Shown here piece by piece: positions 44,615 to 54,309 of a stretch of DNA of 64,000 bases. Numbering within the stretch: position 1 is the first letter of the stretch; each line of letters begins with the position of its first letter. A program made the translations under genes and the position numbers. The DNA comes from Lihuaxuella thermophila (lineage in GTDB: Bacteria; Bacillota; Bacilli; Thermoactinomycetales; Thermoactinomycetaceae): contig NZ_FOCQ01000008.1 of assembly GCF_900110165.1 (NCBI RefSeq), forward strand, positions 157,442-221,441, given 5' to 3'. Below the pieces are notes generated by a model. It saw only the letters and a program-made list of their open reading frames with translations, was not told where the DNA came from and ran no database searches.

Positions 44615-45979
44615 TTATCCTTGATTGGCCCGGTTGCGAATCTGTAAATAAGAATGGATCACCGCACTGGCCAGTTTATCCGGTTCTACATCCAGAGCAA
44701 CTACTTTTTTGCTCCCCCATTGCTGAAGTGCTTGTTTTCTTTCTTCATGCAGCTGTTTGACGACAAGACTTTGATAGACCGCTTCTTCGCTCTGAAGAGG
44801 CAGCGTTCCCAATCGCTTCAGACGGGGGTCCTGCATCGAAACCGTCATCACCAAATGTTTCTTTTTCGCCCGGGCAATGAACGAGGGCATCGTTTCCGAG
44901 AATGCCAGGTTGGCCGCATCCGTAAACAAGGTGATCAATGTCTTGCTCCTGTGAGATGAACCGATAAAATCCCATACTTGCAAATAATCCGATTCCACAT
45001 AACCCGCATCCAGATCAAATGAAGCCTCGATGATGCGCTGAAGATGGCTCATGCCTTTTCCAAGCGGTACCCACCTTAAAACGCGATTGGAGAAGGCCAG
45101 AAAACTGACGCGGTCCCCCCGCTCCAAAGCGATGGCGGCATAACCCAAAGCTGCTTCCAGCGCCCGGTCCAATTGTGACTGTCCATCGTTTTGTACTCCC
45201 ATCATCCGTCCGCAATCAATGAGAATCGCTACTTGCTGCCCCACTTCCGGCTGAAATACGTTGCTGACCAATTTTCCCTGCCGCGCTGTGCCCATCCAGT
45301 TAATATTGCGGGGATCGTCATCGGGAAGGTATTCGCGGATATGGGAAAATTCCCTTCCGTCCCCAAATGCCCGAGCCACGGGTGAACCCTCCGCCATCGA
45401 TTGTCGCCGATAAAGTCCTTTTCTCACCCTGCGGACAGATTCGAGACGAGGATATACTTTTACCTCCAGCGGAGCAGAAATGGTTTGCTGCCAGATGAGC
45501 AATTTCCATTTGCTCTCCACCCGCAAGTGGATATCTTGGAACCGGTGTCTCCCCCGCCGATGGGGACGCGCGTGATATAGAACGGTTTTCTTTGTCTCGT
45601 CTTCCCAATTCACTTCCAATGTGCGGGCACTCACCTGAAACCCCTGCGGATAATCATCCCGAACCCAGGTGCGTACCGTAACGGGAACCGAAGTTTCAAG
45701 GTGAAGAGTAACCGAATTATCTTCTTCAAGTTCAAACAGAAAATCCGTTTTTCGCCTTGCCGTAAATGGAGGCATCTGGCTTAACATCCATGCATCAATG
45801 GCAACGAGCCCTGCGATCAACCCGTTGCTGAGCCCGAAAAACAACCACCCCCATCCCCATCCTGCACCAGCCACGGTGCCTATCAAACCCAGGAACAAAA
45901 GGAAAAGCAAGCGGGAAGAAGGGATGATTGATTTAACGCGGGACAACGGTTGCTTGCAGAATTTCATCCAGGATGTCAT
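44615..45979 (-). CDS. DUF58 domain protein
   Basis: A 454-residue membrane-anchored protein. Two hydrophobic helices (about 20-65) are followed by a beta-rich region and the DUF58/vWA-like domain with EFSHIREYLPDDDPRNINWM and ATARQGKLVSN-like GTARQGKLVSNVFQPE, then VAILIDCGRMM, the vWA metal-site relic. ATG 45979 is chosen; ATG 45967 is also possible. The start overlaps the MoxR gene by 47 bases. MoxR-DUF58 pairs act in membrane-protein or complex maturation, but the client here is unknown. Confidence 0.85.
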   Translation of the reverse strand: MTSWMKFCKQPLSRVKSIIPSSRLLFLLFLGLIGTVAGAGWGWGWLFFGLSNGLIAGLVAIDAWMLSQMPPFTARRKTDFLFELEEDNSVTLHLETSVPVTVRTWVRDDYPQGFQVSARTLEVNWEDETKKTVLYHARPHRRGRHRFQDIHLRVESKWKLLIWQQTISAPLEVKVYPRLESVRRVRKGLYRRQSMAEGSPVARAFGDGREFSHIREYLPDDDPRNINWMGTARQGKLVSNVFQPEVGQQVAILIDCGRMMGVQNDGQSQLDRALEAALGYAAIALERGDRVSFLAFSNRVLRWVPLGKGMSHLQRIIEASFDLDAGYVESDYLQVWDFIGSSHRSKTLITLFTDAANLAFSETMPSFIARAKKKHLVMTVSMQDPRLKRLGTLPLQSEEAVYQSLVVKQLHEERKQALQQWGSKKVVALDVEPDKLASAVIHSYLQIRNRANQG

Positions 45980-46892
45980 CCGCTTTCCATCCCTCCAGTT
46001 CACCATCGGGATGAAGGATGAGCCGATGCCGCAAAGCGGGCTTCACCATCCCTTTGATATCATCAGGTGTCACAAAAGCCCTTCCATTCATGGCCGCTTC
46101 CGCTTTCGCGAGCGACAAGAGAGTGAGCCCGGCCCGCGGACTGGCCCCTAAAGCGACCTTCGGATGTTTTCGGGTCGCCCGGACAATACTGAGCAAATAC
46201 TGCATCACCGCTGGTTCAACCGCAATTTGCTCCAGTTCCGTACGAATATGCAAAAGATCGTTGATGGAAACCACCGGTTGCAATTTTTTCTCACGCCGTT
46301 CATCCAGCTGGTGGGTTGACAACAGAAACATTTCTTGCTCCTCATCCGGATAACCGACCATCAGCTTCACCGCAAAACGGTCCAATTGCGCTTCCGGCAG
46401 CAGATAGGTTCCCTCATGTTCAATCGGATTTTGGGTTGCCACAACTAAAAACAGGGGCGGCAACGCAAATGTATCTCCGTCAATGGTTACTTGCTTTTCC
46501 TCCATCGCTTCCAGCAAGGCTGCCTGCGTCTTCGGAGGTGTACGATTAATCTCGTCGGCTAATAAAATATTTGTAAAGATAGGCCCTTTACGGAAGGAAA
46601 AGCGACCGGATTGAAGGTCAAACACTTTTGTCCCGGTCACATCGGACGGCATCAGATCAGGGGTAAATTGAATCCTTGCTGAAGTGCCGTCGATCACTTG
46701 TGCCAAAGATCGGACCATTAAAGTTTTTCCCAGTCCGGGAACCCCTTCCAATAAAACATGGCCTCCGATTAGCAAACTTGCCCACAGAATACGGATGTTC
46801 TCTTGTTGCCCGAGTACCGATTGACTCATCGTGCGCATCACTTGCTCTGTTACAGCCTGGATGCTGCTGAGATTCGCGGTGTATTTTTCCAC
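45933..46892 (-). CDS. MoxR-type AAA+ ATPase
   Basis: A 319-residue ATPase. GTG 46892 follows GGAGC. Walker A GVPGLGKT (about 50-57), Walker B LLADEINR, sensor 1 VVATQNP, and ALLEAMEEKQVTIDG are visible. MoxR ATPases act as chaperones with von Willebrand-type partners, here the DUF58 protein whose gene overlaps by 47 bases. Upstream it overlaps the DUF4350 gene by 43 bases. The tight packing of five genes suggests one complex at the membrane. Confidence 0.95.
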   Translation of the reverse strand: MEKYTANLSSIQAVTEQVMRTMSQSVLGQQENIRILWASLLIGGHVLLEGVPGLGKTLMVRSLAQVIDGTSARIQFTPDLMPSDVTGTKVFDLQSGRFSFRKGPIFTNILLADEINRTPPKTQAALLEAMEEKQVTIDGDTFALPPLFLVVATQNPIEHEGTYLLPEAQLDRFAVKLMVGYPDEEQEMFLLSTHQLDERREKKLQPVVSINDLLHIRTELEQIAVEPAVMQYLLSIVRATRKHPKVALGASPRAGLTLLSLAKAEAAMNGRAFVTPDDIKGMVKPALRHRLILHPDGELEGWKADDILDEILQATVVPR

Positions 46893-48109
46893 TGTTCCAG
46901 CTCCTTTCTAAGCTCTTGAATGGATGCGCTCCATTGAATAAATGCCGCTTGTGAAATGTTTCTTTTCGACGAAACGACCTGAACGATGGTTGAAGTCAGC
47001 TCATCATAAGCCCGACGAAAATCCGTACCGATGCATTGTTCAATCTGCCGGGAAAGCGATTCATCGGAAATCTTCCGCGGGAGGCGGAGCGTTTCCAAGA
47101 TCTCTTTGCGCAGCTCTTGGTGTTGGATCATCAGTGCTTCTTTCCGGATTCCGGAACGCGAATACCAGACTGCCATTGCCTCTACGTATTCCAACGCATT
47201 TCGTTTTTCTTTTACCCGTTCAAAACGGGGGGCGGCAAACCGTTTTCCCTTCGCATATAACCAGAGAACGACCAAAAAGATCAATTGCAGCAAGATCGGC
47301 CAGGCATCATTTCCGATCAGCGAAAAGAAAGACGGCATCGATGGTTCCGGCATTTCAGAATTGGGAGGGGCCTCTGAAAGTTCATCTGATTTTTTAGGCG
47401 GCTGAACCAGTTGAGAAGACAATGAATGGACGGTTTCGTCAAACCAAATCGTTCCCGGCCGATTTTCAATCAGTGATAACAGCAATGCGATATGATCGGC
47501 TTGGTCGATTCTGTCATTGGTCACAAGTGAAACTTCAGGAATATAGACAATCCTGCCCCGGCCGATGATCTGCTCGGCCACCAGTGTATGGTGTTCTCTG
47601 TCAACAAGGAGCGGGCGAGTCTCATCATTGGGAGAGACACACTGGTCTCCTGTCCATTCCAATAACTGAACCTTTCCTAACCATGGATCGTTTTGCCTGG
47701 GAATGACAAATCTGAAGTTGGATGAAGCCAAACATTCCTCCCCTTTCAAGCGAAAGGCTTTCACCCAGTCCGAATCAACGGGAGCCCATAAGACAAGCTG
47801 ATTCCCCATTTGCACCCAATGCCTGAGATCTTTTACATCGGCCTGGGAGAGAGCTTCCCCCTGCGGTGAAATCACCATCAGCGTATTCCCGCCCGCGGCA
47901 GGCAGCTGATTGTATCCGGATTCCCACAATCCGACTTTTTTCCCGCGTTTTTCAACAAACAGGTAAAAAGCTTTGACACCCAACTCTTTGGGATTTTTGG
48001 CTGAATAGGGCACTTTGCCGGGAAAGGACAGCCATTGGGACAAGGAAAAAGCGATGATCGCACAAACGAGAACGACCGTGACAGTGAGCCAGACCTGATC
48101 ACGTCTCAT
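46850..48109 (-). CDS. DUF4350 domain membrane protein
   Basis: A 419-residue protein. An N-terminal helix (about 8-26) is followed by an extracytoplasmic DUF4350 domain with a GATase-like fold (NPKELGVKAFYLFVEKRGKK, VISPQGEALSQADVKDLRHW, GNQLVLWAPV). A second helix lies at about 265-285 (WPILLQLIFLVVLWLYAKGK), and a cytoplasmic tail follows. ATG 48109 follows GGGGGAGC. It overlaps genes on both sides (11 and 43 bases). Function unknown, always seen with MoxR/DUF58 genes. Confidence 0.85.
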   Translation of the reverse strand: MRRDQVWLTVTVVLVCAIIAFSLSQWLSFPGKVPYSAKNPKELGVKAFYLFVEKRGKKVGLWESGYNQLPAAGGNTLMVISPQGEALSQADVKDLRHWVQMGNQLVLWAPVDSDWVKAFRLKGEECLASSNFRFVIPRQNDPWLGKVQLLEWTGDQCVSPNDETRPLLVDREHHTLVAEQIIGRGRIVYIPEVSLVTNDRIDQADHIALLLSLIENRPGTIWFDETVHSLSSQLVQPPKKSDELSEAPPNSEMPEPSMPSFFSLIGNDAWPILLQLIFLVVLWLYAKGKRFAAPRFERVKEKRNALEYVEAMAVWYSRSGIRKEALMIQHQELRKEILETLRLPRKISDESLSRQIEQCIGTDFRRAYDELTSTIVQVVSSKRNISQAAFIQWSASIQELRKELEQWKNTPRISAASRL

Positions 48110-48701
48110 GTTGCTCCCCCTCTCCCGCCAGTTGCATCACTTTCTGTTTATAGCAAGAATACTCCTGGTCCCCCGCCTGCTTCCGCCCGTACCACACTTC
48201 ATCGAAATGGTTTGTCAATTGAGCAAACATCTTTTCTTTGTCCGGCCATGTTTTTTTGATCTCTCTTTGATAGTCTCCGTTGGTTTTACCCGTTTGCAAA
48301 AAAATCTTCCTCTGCTGTGAGGTAAACTCCAGCAAATAGTGAAACAGCAGCCGGATGGCCAACCGGTACTGTCCCTGTTCCGCCGCGGCCTGTGCCTGAA
48401 CAAAGAGCGGAAGCCGGCCTTCCTGCATATGTTTGGAAGAAATGTTCCGCGGCCGGCCGATCGGCCAAACCCTGATCACCCAAAATAAAATGACAGCGGC
48501 AAACACACCCAAACCTATGTATATACCCCAAAACATTTCAGGCGGAAGCTCTGTCAGCCATCGCAGCCAATCAGGGAAATCCGGTTGCCAATCGAAGGCG
48601 GACAGTTCCCCCTGCCTCTCCTTCCGTCCAAACTCAGGTTGGGACAAAATTTCTACTAATTGTTCCCTGGCCTGCTCAATATCCGTAGCGATTGGGTTCA
48701 C
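48099..48701 (-). CDS. DUF4129 domain membrane protein
   Basis: A 200-residue protein. One hydrophobic helix (about 57-80) is followed by a C-terminal DUF4129 domain (YRLAIRLLFHYLLEFTSQQR, GKTNGDYQREIKK, FDEVWYGRKQAG). GTG 48701 overlaps the next gene upstream by 4 bases (GTGA), with GGGGAG upstream. It is part of the MoxR operon. DUF4129 is often fused to transglutaminase domains; here it stands alone. Confidence 0.82.
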   Translation of the reverse strand: MNPIATDIEQAREQLVEILSQPEFGRKERQGELSAFDWQPDFPDWLRWLTELPPEMFWGIYIGLGVFAAVILFWVIRVWPIGRPRNISSKHMQEGRLPLFVQAQAAAEQGQYRLAIRLLFHYLLEFTSQQRKIFLQTGKTNGDYQREIKKTWPDKEKMFAQLTNHFDEVWYGRKQAGDQEYSCYKQKVMQLAGEGEQHET

Positions 48702-49594
48702 CTCCTCTCCCCTGTAAAAAGTCGTAATTGGGACACAAGATCATAAGCTTCTCTCACCGCGCGCTGATTCCAGTAAAAAATCCCGAAAAAAATAGGAATT
48801 AGAGGGGTGAGCAAAGCGTCAATCAGCACAGTTGCAAGGAGATAAACGACATTCCGCAGCCAATCGGGCATGAGATAAAAAGTCGCACTTAATTCCTCCA
48901 TCCCCACCAACACAAATGCCAGGGGGATCGAAACCAAATATAAACATACCAGGATTCCAAGCGTGGACCAGAAAGCTCCCCTGGTCAATTCCCAGCTTCT
49001 GATCACAGATTGCCGGATGGAACAACCTTCTGTGCGCAGGACGGGAATGACAAGAGAAAGCCGTACATACAAATACACGCCAGGGAGCAAAAAGAAAAAC
49101 AGACTGATGAGAAATACCATCCAAAGCATGAGATTGGGATCATCGGTTCCTTCCAAACGCGCCAAAAAGTAGAGCGGTAATCCTACAGTTAACACGATGA
49201 CGGCGAACATGAGACCCCACAGCAAACAGATGAGCCACTGGGATATCATTATTTTCCATATATTATAAAAAGAAGAAACAAACAACTGCTTCCAACCGAT
49301 CACTTCCTCACGGGATAAATCGGCGCACGCATTCTGAATAAGGGGATGAAATACAGCCAGCCAAATCAGCGTGCTGACAACAAGGATCATAATCTCTTTT
49401 TCGGCAGGAATGGCTGTCTGGGCAAAATTCAGCTTCGATTCTTGCCAATACCACCATTCAATCCACAGTGTAAAAGGAGAAGTGACCAAAAATGCAAACA
49501 GCCAAACTGACCGGAAATGGCGCTTATAAATGCGAAATGTTCCATCCATCAGTTCCCCGAATTTCAAAGGTTTGTGCGTTGTCGCCTTTTTCAC
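48698..49594 (-). CDS. Six-helix membrane protein heading the MoxR operon
   Basis: A 298-residue integral membrane protein with about six helices (about 27-48, 70-92, 115-150, 160-185, 205-230 and 255-280) and the N-terminal KFGELMDGTFRIYKRHFRSV typical of glycerophosphodiesterase-membrane-domain-like proteins. GTG 49594 is preferred, with GGGGGG 8 bases upstream; GTG 49603 overlaps the site. It couples to the DUF4129 gene through a 4-base overlap. Function unknown. Confidence 0.75.
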   Translation of the reverse strand: MKKATTHKPLKFGELMDGTFRIYKRHFRSVWLFAFLVTSPFTLWIEWWYWQESKLNFAQTAIPAEKEIMILVVSTLIWLAVFHPLIQNACADLSREEVIGWKQLFVSSFYNIWKIMISQWLICLLWGLMFAVIVLTVGLPLYFLARLEGTDDPNLMLWMVFLISLFFFLLPGVYLYVRLSLVIPVLRTEGCSIRQSVIRSWELTRGAFWSTLGILVCLYLVSIPLAFVLVGMEELSATFYLMPDWLRNVVYLLATVLIDALLTPLIPIFFGIFYWNQRAVREAYDLVSQLRLFTGERR

Positions 49595-49678
49595 TCGTTT
49601 CACCCCCCTGTCGCTTTGTAACGCGACAAACTCATTATAACTGAAGGACTACGAGAAAATACGGATCTGGTTAAAAAA

Positions 49679-49703
49679 ACTGGATGCCCCAAAGACATCC
49701 AGT
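49679..49703 (-). terminator. Terminator after M42 peptidase gene
   Basis: ACTGGATG and CATCCAGT arms; the minus strand continues into seven T, 7 bases past the peptidase stop codon. Confidence 0.85.
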
Positions 49704-49709
49704 CACGAT

Positions 49710-50777
49710 CTACCATCCCAAAATGGACTCAACCACGGATCGGTCCAGTCGTTTCACAAGCGCAACCGCAAAGACTTTCGTCGCTTCAATATCCTCTTTG
49801 TCGACAATCGTCGCGTGGGAGTGGATATACCGTCCACAGATTCCGATGGTTGCGGAAGGGATGCCATTTCCGATCACATGCACCCGACCGGCATCGGTTC
49901 CCCCTTGGGAGACGAAGAATTGGTAGGGGATGTTCTCCGATTCGGCCGTATCCAGCAAAAAGTCTCTCATTCCAGGAAGAGTGATCATCGTCCGGTCATA
50001 GATCCGGATCAGCACTCCTTTGCCAATCCGGCCAAACCCGTCGTATACTCCGGGGATATCTCCAGCCGGTCCGCAATCGACAGCCAAGAAAATATCCGGG
50101 TTAATCAAGTTGGCCGCTGTTCCGGCACCGCGAAGCCCTACTTCTTCTTGTACGGTTGCCCCCGAGTACACGATGTTGGGATGGGGAACTCTTTGCAGAC
50201 CTTCCAACAATTCAATGGCGATCCCGCATCCAAATCGGTTATCCCATGCTTTGCTCATCAGGCGCGTCCCGCCCTCCATCTCCACAAACGGGCAATGCGG
50301 TACGGCAAAATCTCCCGGACGGATTCCCCATTCTATTACCTGCTCCTCATTTTTCGCACCGATATCAATGAACATCTGATCAAGATCGACCGGTTTGCGG
50401 CGCCGGTCTTCATTTAACAGGTGGGGCGGAATGGAACCGATCACACCGGGAATCCGTTTTCCCTGACGGGTGATGACATCGACCCGCTGAGCCAGCAAAA
50501 CTTGGGACCACCAACCACCCAGCGTTTGAAATTTGAGAAAACCTTCAGCAGTGATTTTGGTCACCATAAAGCCCACTTCATCCATATGTCCGGCTACCAT
50601 CACTTTCGGCCCTTGGTCATCGCCTGTTTTCACTCCAAATATGCTGCCGAGCCGGTCATGCACAATCTCTTCTGTATACCGGGAGAGATATGCATGCATC
50701 ACTTTGCGTACCTGACCTTCGAATCCGGGCGCTCCCGGAGTTTGGGTAAGATCTTCAAACATTTTCCAATTAATCAC
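49710..50777 (-). CDS. M42 family metallopeptidase (glutamyl aminopeptidase / deblocking type)
   Basis: A 355-residue di-zinc/cobalt aminopeptidase. Visible ligands: His in VAGHMDEVGFMV, Asp in SKAWDNRFGCGIAIELLEGL, the catalytic Glu pair in TVQEEVGLRGA, Asp in AVDCGPAGDIPG, and the C-terminal His in RYIHSHATIV. The start is uncertain: homology begins near FEDLTQTPGAPGFEGQVRKV, so I use GTG 50777, which has no good ribosome site. The frame stays open to 50972 and overlaps the yneB stop, but its extra residues look non-coding. A hairpin lies at about 50795-50823 just upstream. Confidence 0.85.
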   Translation of the reverse strand: MINWKMFEDLTQTPGAPGFEGQVRKVMHAYLSRYTEEIVHDRLGSIFGVKTGDDQGPKVMVAGHMDEVGFMVTKITAEGFLKFQTLGGWWSQVLLAQRVDVITRQGKRIPGVIGSIPPHLLNEDRRRKPVDLDQMFIDIGAKNEEQVIEWGIRPGDFAVPHCPFVEMEGGTRLMSKAWDNRFGCGIAIELLEGLQRVPHPNIVYSGATVQEEVGLRGAGTAANLINPDIFLAVDCGPAGDIPGVYDGFGRIGKGVLIRIYDRTMITLPGMRDFLLDTAESENIPYQFFVSQGGTDAGRVHVIGNGIPSATIGICGRYIHSHATIVDKEDIEATKVFAVALVKRLDRSVVESILGW

Positions 50778-50794
50778 ATGAATCAGGCGCTGGT

Positions 50795-50823
50795 ATCCCC
50801 TGCCTTCAGGCTTGGGGAATGCG
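50795..50823 (-). promoter_or_regulatory. GC-rich hairpin upstream of the M42 peptidase
   Basis: On the minus strand TTCCCC-x2-GCCT and AGGC-x-GGGGA form a two-part stem with a short loop, 20 bases before the chosen start. It could mask or position initiation; purely structural observation. Confidence 0.35.
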
Positions 50824-50943
50824 CCCTGCACTCCCTTCTTTGGCATAATCGCGGTTAGAAACTCGTCATATCGAGAGCTGCACTCCTCTGCGGAATAAGT
50901 GCAGCAAATGCAATTAACCGATGGAACCACGGGTAACAGGCTT

Positions 50944-51882
<939 letters not shown>

Positions 51883-51984
51883 AATCATTTTCATTATAGC
51901 GAAGCCGTCTTCATTGTACAATTTAACTGTGATGAGATATCGCAAAAGCAAGTGAAATCAAATCCGCTCGTCTTCCCGGCGAGC

Positions 51985-52009
51985 AACCCCGGATAACCCG
52001 GGGTTTTAT
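51985..52009 (+). terminator. Terminator after ynzC
   Basis: AACCCCGG and CCGGGGTT with a five-base loop, then TTTATTT. A second small hairpin (GCTCG/CGAGC) precedes it. Confidence 0.8.
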
Positions 52010-52064
52010 TTGACTTCTACGATTCAGTCTATCAGCTACCGCATGTAAAGGAGGCGCAGTCAAA

Positions 52065-52973
52065 TTGAAATCCTGGTTAGGACCGGTCTATTTATCTGCT
52101 GCAGCTGCCATCTGGGGAGGCATGTATGTGGTAAGCAAAATGGTGTTTAGTTACATCCCCCCCTGGGTCCTGCTCGAACTTAGATTTATCATCGGGCTGG
52201 CCGTGCTGGCTATTTGGGCCTGGTTGAATCAAGCGTGGCAAGTGAACAAAAGGGACCTCTTTTTGCTGGCGATCATTGGCTTCGTCGGCTACACAGGTTC
52301 CATCGGTTTGCAATTTGTTGGAACAGATTTATCCGGAGCGGCTATGGGATCTCTCATCACCGCAGCCTCCCCCGCGCTGATCTCCTTCTTCGCCTGGAGG
52401 TTGTTGAAGGAAAGGCTCAGCGTTTGGAAAATTTCCGCTCTGGTACTGGCTTCGATCGGCGTCGTCGTTGTGATCGGGTGGCCGGATCAATCGCCCTCCT
52501 TTATGGGAAACTGGATTTTGTTTGGCGCAGCGGTTACCTGGGCTTTATATACGGTACTCAGTCGGGTCCAAACGCAAAAGTACTCCTCCCTCACCGTCAC
52601 CACATGGGCCAACGTGTTTGGGGTCCTCTTTACTGCTCCCGTCGCTTATTGGGAATATACCAAATCAGCAGTGCAACTGCCGACAGACCCCTGGGTGTGG
52701 GCAGGTGTTTTGTATATCGGAATCATTTCAACCGCATTGGCTTTTTACTTTTGGAATAAAGGCTTTGAATATATAGACGCATCCACGGGTTCTCTGTTCT
52801 TTTTCATCCAGCCGTTGGTAGGAAGTATTTTGGGTTATCTCTTATTGGATGAAGTGCTGGACTGGAACTTTTTAACGGGCGCGATCCTGATTTGTATCGG
52901 CATTTATCTTTCTACTTATAAAACCAGTTCCGCTCATCCGGGAAACCAAGATCACCATTCGAATCCAGCTTAA
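52065..52973 (+). CDS. EamA/DMT superfamily transporter
   Basis: A 302-residue inner-membrane protein with ten hydrophobic helices in two EamA repeats (about 5-140 and 150-290). The start is TTG 52065 with AAAGGAGG upstream. Typical repeat ends are SLITAASPALISFFAWRLLK and GSLFFFIQPLVGSILGYLLL. Probable metabolite or drug exporter; substrate unknown. It stands alone. Confidence 0.9.
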   Translation: MKSWLGPVYLSAAAAIWGGMYVVSKMVFSYIPPWVLLELRFIIGLAVLAIWAWLNQAWQVNKRDLFLLAIIGFVGYTGSIGLQFVGTDLSGAAMGSLITAASPALISFFAWRLLKERLSVWKISALVLASIGVVVVIGWPDQSPSFMGNWILFGAAVTWALYTVLSRVQTQKYSSLTVTTWANVFGVLFTAPVAYWEYTKSAVQLPTDPWVWAGVLYIGIISTALAFYFWNKGFEYIDASTGSLFFFIQPLVGSILGYLLLDEVLDWNFLTGAILICIGIYLSTYKTSSAHPGNQDHHSNPA

Positions 52974-53119
52974 AGCAGTGCTGATTTCACAAGTAAATGT
53001 ATTTTATGGTCGCTGTTGATTTCTTTGTCAGAATGTATCTGGATGAAATTCCCTAAAGCCATCTCTGTAAACCTGATTTTTCCATGAAATTGGGCACACT
53101 ATCGTGTGGAGGTGATCCT

Positions 53120-53290
53120 ATGTCTGACCGAGGAACGAATCATGCCCCGAACACACGAAATCCGAACCGGCCTCCCTCTAAACCCGGACGGTTGGATCAG
53201 TTTGCCGACGATTTGTTCGAAACAGAGAATCCCGGGCGTCAAGGCGATGTTACCTCACACGACGAGGCCAAGTTGCAAAGAAAGGATTAA
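53120..53290 (+). CDS. Small hydrophilic protein, unrecognised
   Basis: A 56-residue, Pro/Asn/Arg/Asp-rich, probably disordered protein. ATG 53120 has an excellent GGAGGTGAT site, and a perfect terminator follows, so it is very likely expressed. No family recognised; the size and composition would suit a spore or stress protein, but I cannot show that. Confidence 0.65.
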   Translation: MSDRGTNHAPNTRNPNRPPSKPGRLDQFADDLFETENPGRQGDVTSHDEAKLQRKD

Positions 53291-53321
53291 ACTCAGCGTG
53301 TTTTCAATGGCGCATGATAGA

Positions 53322-53352
53322 AAGAATCGACTGCTTTTGGCAGTCGATTCTT
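53322..53352 (+). terminator. Terminator after the 56-residue gene
   Basis: AAGAATCGACTGC and GCAGTCGATTCTT are perfect 13-bp arms around TTTTG. Confidence 0.85.
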
Positions 53353-53506
53353 CAACTTGTCAATAAACACACTCATCCTGTTTGGACTAAGCCATTTTCT
53401 ATTTTTTATTTATTTTATATACTGCTCGTGCGAGTCCCGCGAATCGCCTTGACGATAGGATGATCAAGCCATTTCTTGATGTCCACGGAGGCGGAGATGA
53501 CTCCTC

Positions 53507-53680
53507 TCAAGAACGGAAAATTCCTGGATGCTCTTTCTCAAATTGTTCCAATGTTTCACGAACGAATCGTTCCAGTTCCTGTTGGGTCTTCGTGCCTTTG
53601 ACAGCGCAATATATATCCCATTTCCGCTTTGTTCCGTCATCCACACGCACGACGAGCCGATCCATCTCTCCTTTTTTCAT
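53507..53680 (-). CDS. Small charged protein, unrecognised (57 residues)
   Basis: A minus-strand gene too short for routine listing. ATG 53680 has GGGGGAAG about 7 bases upstream. The sequence opens MKKGEMDRLVVRVDDGTKRK and continues with a long amphipathic helix (KTQQELERFVRETLEQFEKE). A beta-strand then helix layout resembles small RHH-type DNA-binding proteins, but it is too weak to claim. The two other frames here have poorer composition. Confidence 0.6.
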   Translation of the reverse strand: MKKGEMDRLVVRVDDGTKRKWDIYCAVKGTKTQQELERFVRETLEQFEKEHPGIFRS

Positions 53681-53736
53681 GGTCGTCTTCCCCCTTTGTT
53701 ACCCTGAGTATATCATTGGATCATGATGGCAACAAG

Positions 53737-53814
53737 TTGACATGGCGACGCGACGACAGGTATGCTGAATGGGAAGAAGATCGCCGAAGAGAGGAAGAGG
53801 ATGGAACCGACTGA
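53737..53814 (+). CDS. Possible 25-residue charged peptide upstream of small membrane protein
   Basis: A TTG-started frame of 25 codons (MTWRRDDRYAEWEEDRRREE then EDGTD) whose stop TGA overlaps the next ATG as TGATG. The overlap suggests coupling, but there is no ribosome site, so confidence is low. Confidence 0.3.
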   Translation: MTWRRDDRYAEWEEDRRREEEDGTD

Positions 53815-53957
53815 TGAAGATTCTAATGGAGCTTGCGGAGGTTTTATTCAGAATTGCGCTATACCATTCTACCATTCTTTCTGTTTCTTTGATTGTAGTA
53901 ACCGTTGTTACCCTCATATGGCTTACATACCCCCATCAAAAGAAGGAGGACCAATAA
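53814..53957 (+). CDS. Small single-helix membrane protein (47 residues)
   Basis: ATG 53814, immediately overlapping the stop of the preceding small frame; GAGGATGGAA lies 9 or more bases upstream. One strong hydrophobic helix covers about residues 18-39 (HSTILSVSLIVVTVVTLIWL), followed by a basic/acidic tail. A type-I-like small membrane protein with no family recognised. Confidence 0.5.
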   Translation: MKILMELAEVLFRIALYHSTILSVSLIVVTVVTLIWLTYPHQKKEDQ

Positions 53958-54157
53958 AATTCATCCGACTGGACTTTCAGGTCAATGAGTCGGATCGCAC
54001 TTTGCGGGCGACACAAGTGATGGAAAAGGATGAGGAAACTCACGAGAACGCGATGGACCCCCTTCACTCCATCGTCTGGCAGCGCATCCTGTGGCGAGTG
54101 CGGGTGATAACGCGAGAACCGCTGCTGTTTCCTGCCGGATGCAGAACACTCCCCTGA
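53954..54157 (+). CDS. Frame with strong ribosome site but ATA at the start position
   Basis: AAGGAGG at 53943-53949 is followed 4 bases later by ATA 53954, opening a 67-codon frame (KFIRLDFQVNESDRTLRATQ, QVMEKDEETHENAMDPLHSI). No ATG, GTG or TTG lies in range. Either initiation is at ATA, or the start codon has mutated and the gene is dead. It overlaps the stop of the small membrane gene. Product unrecognised. Confidence 0.35.
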   Translation: MKFIRLDFQVNESDRTLRATQVMEKDEETHENAMDPLHSIVWQRILWRVRVITREPLLFPAGCRTLP

Positions 54158-54309
54158 CCGGGACGCTTGTGGGGGCCGGAACCCCAAGGAAACAACGCCT
54201 ACATGGCGATTTTCGGAATCTGAAAATTCCCCCGTGATATGAAATCTTCTTGACTATTCTGCTATCTTCCATGACACTAAAGATTAACCAAGATCAGGAG
54301 GAATCACAG

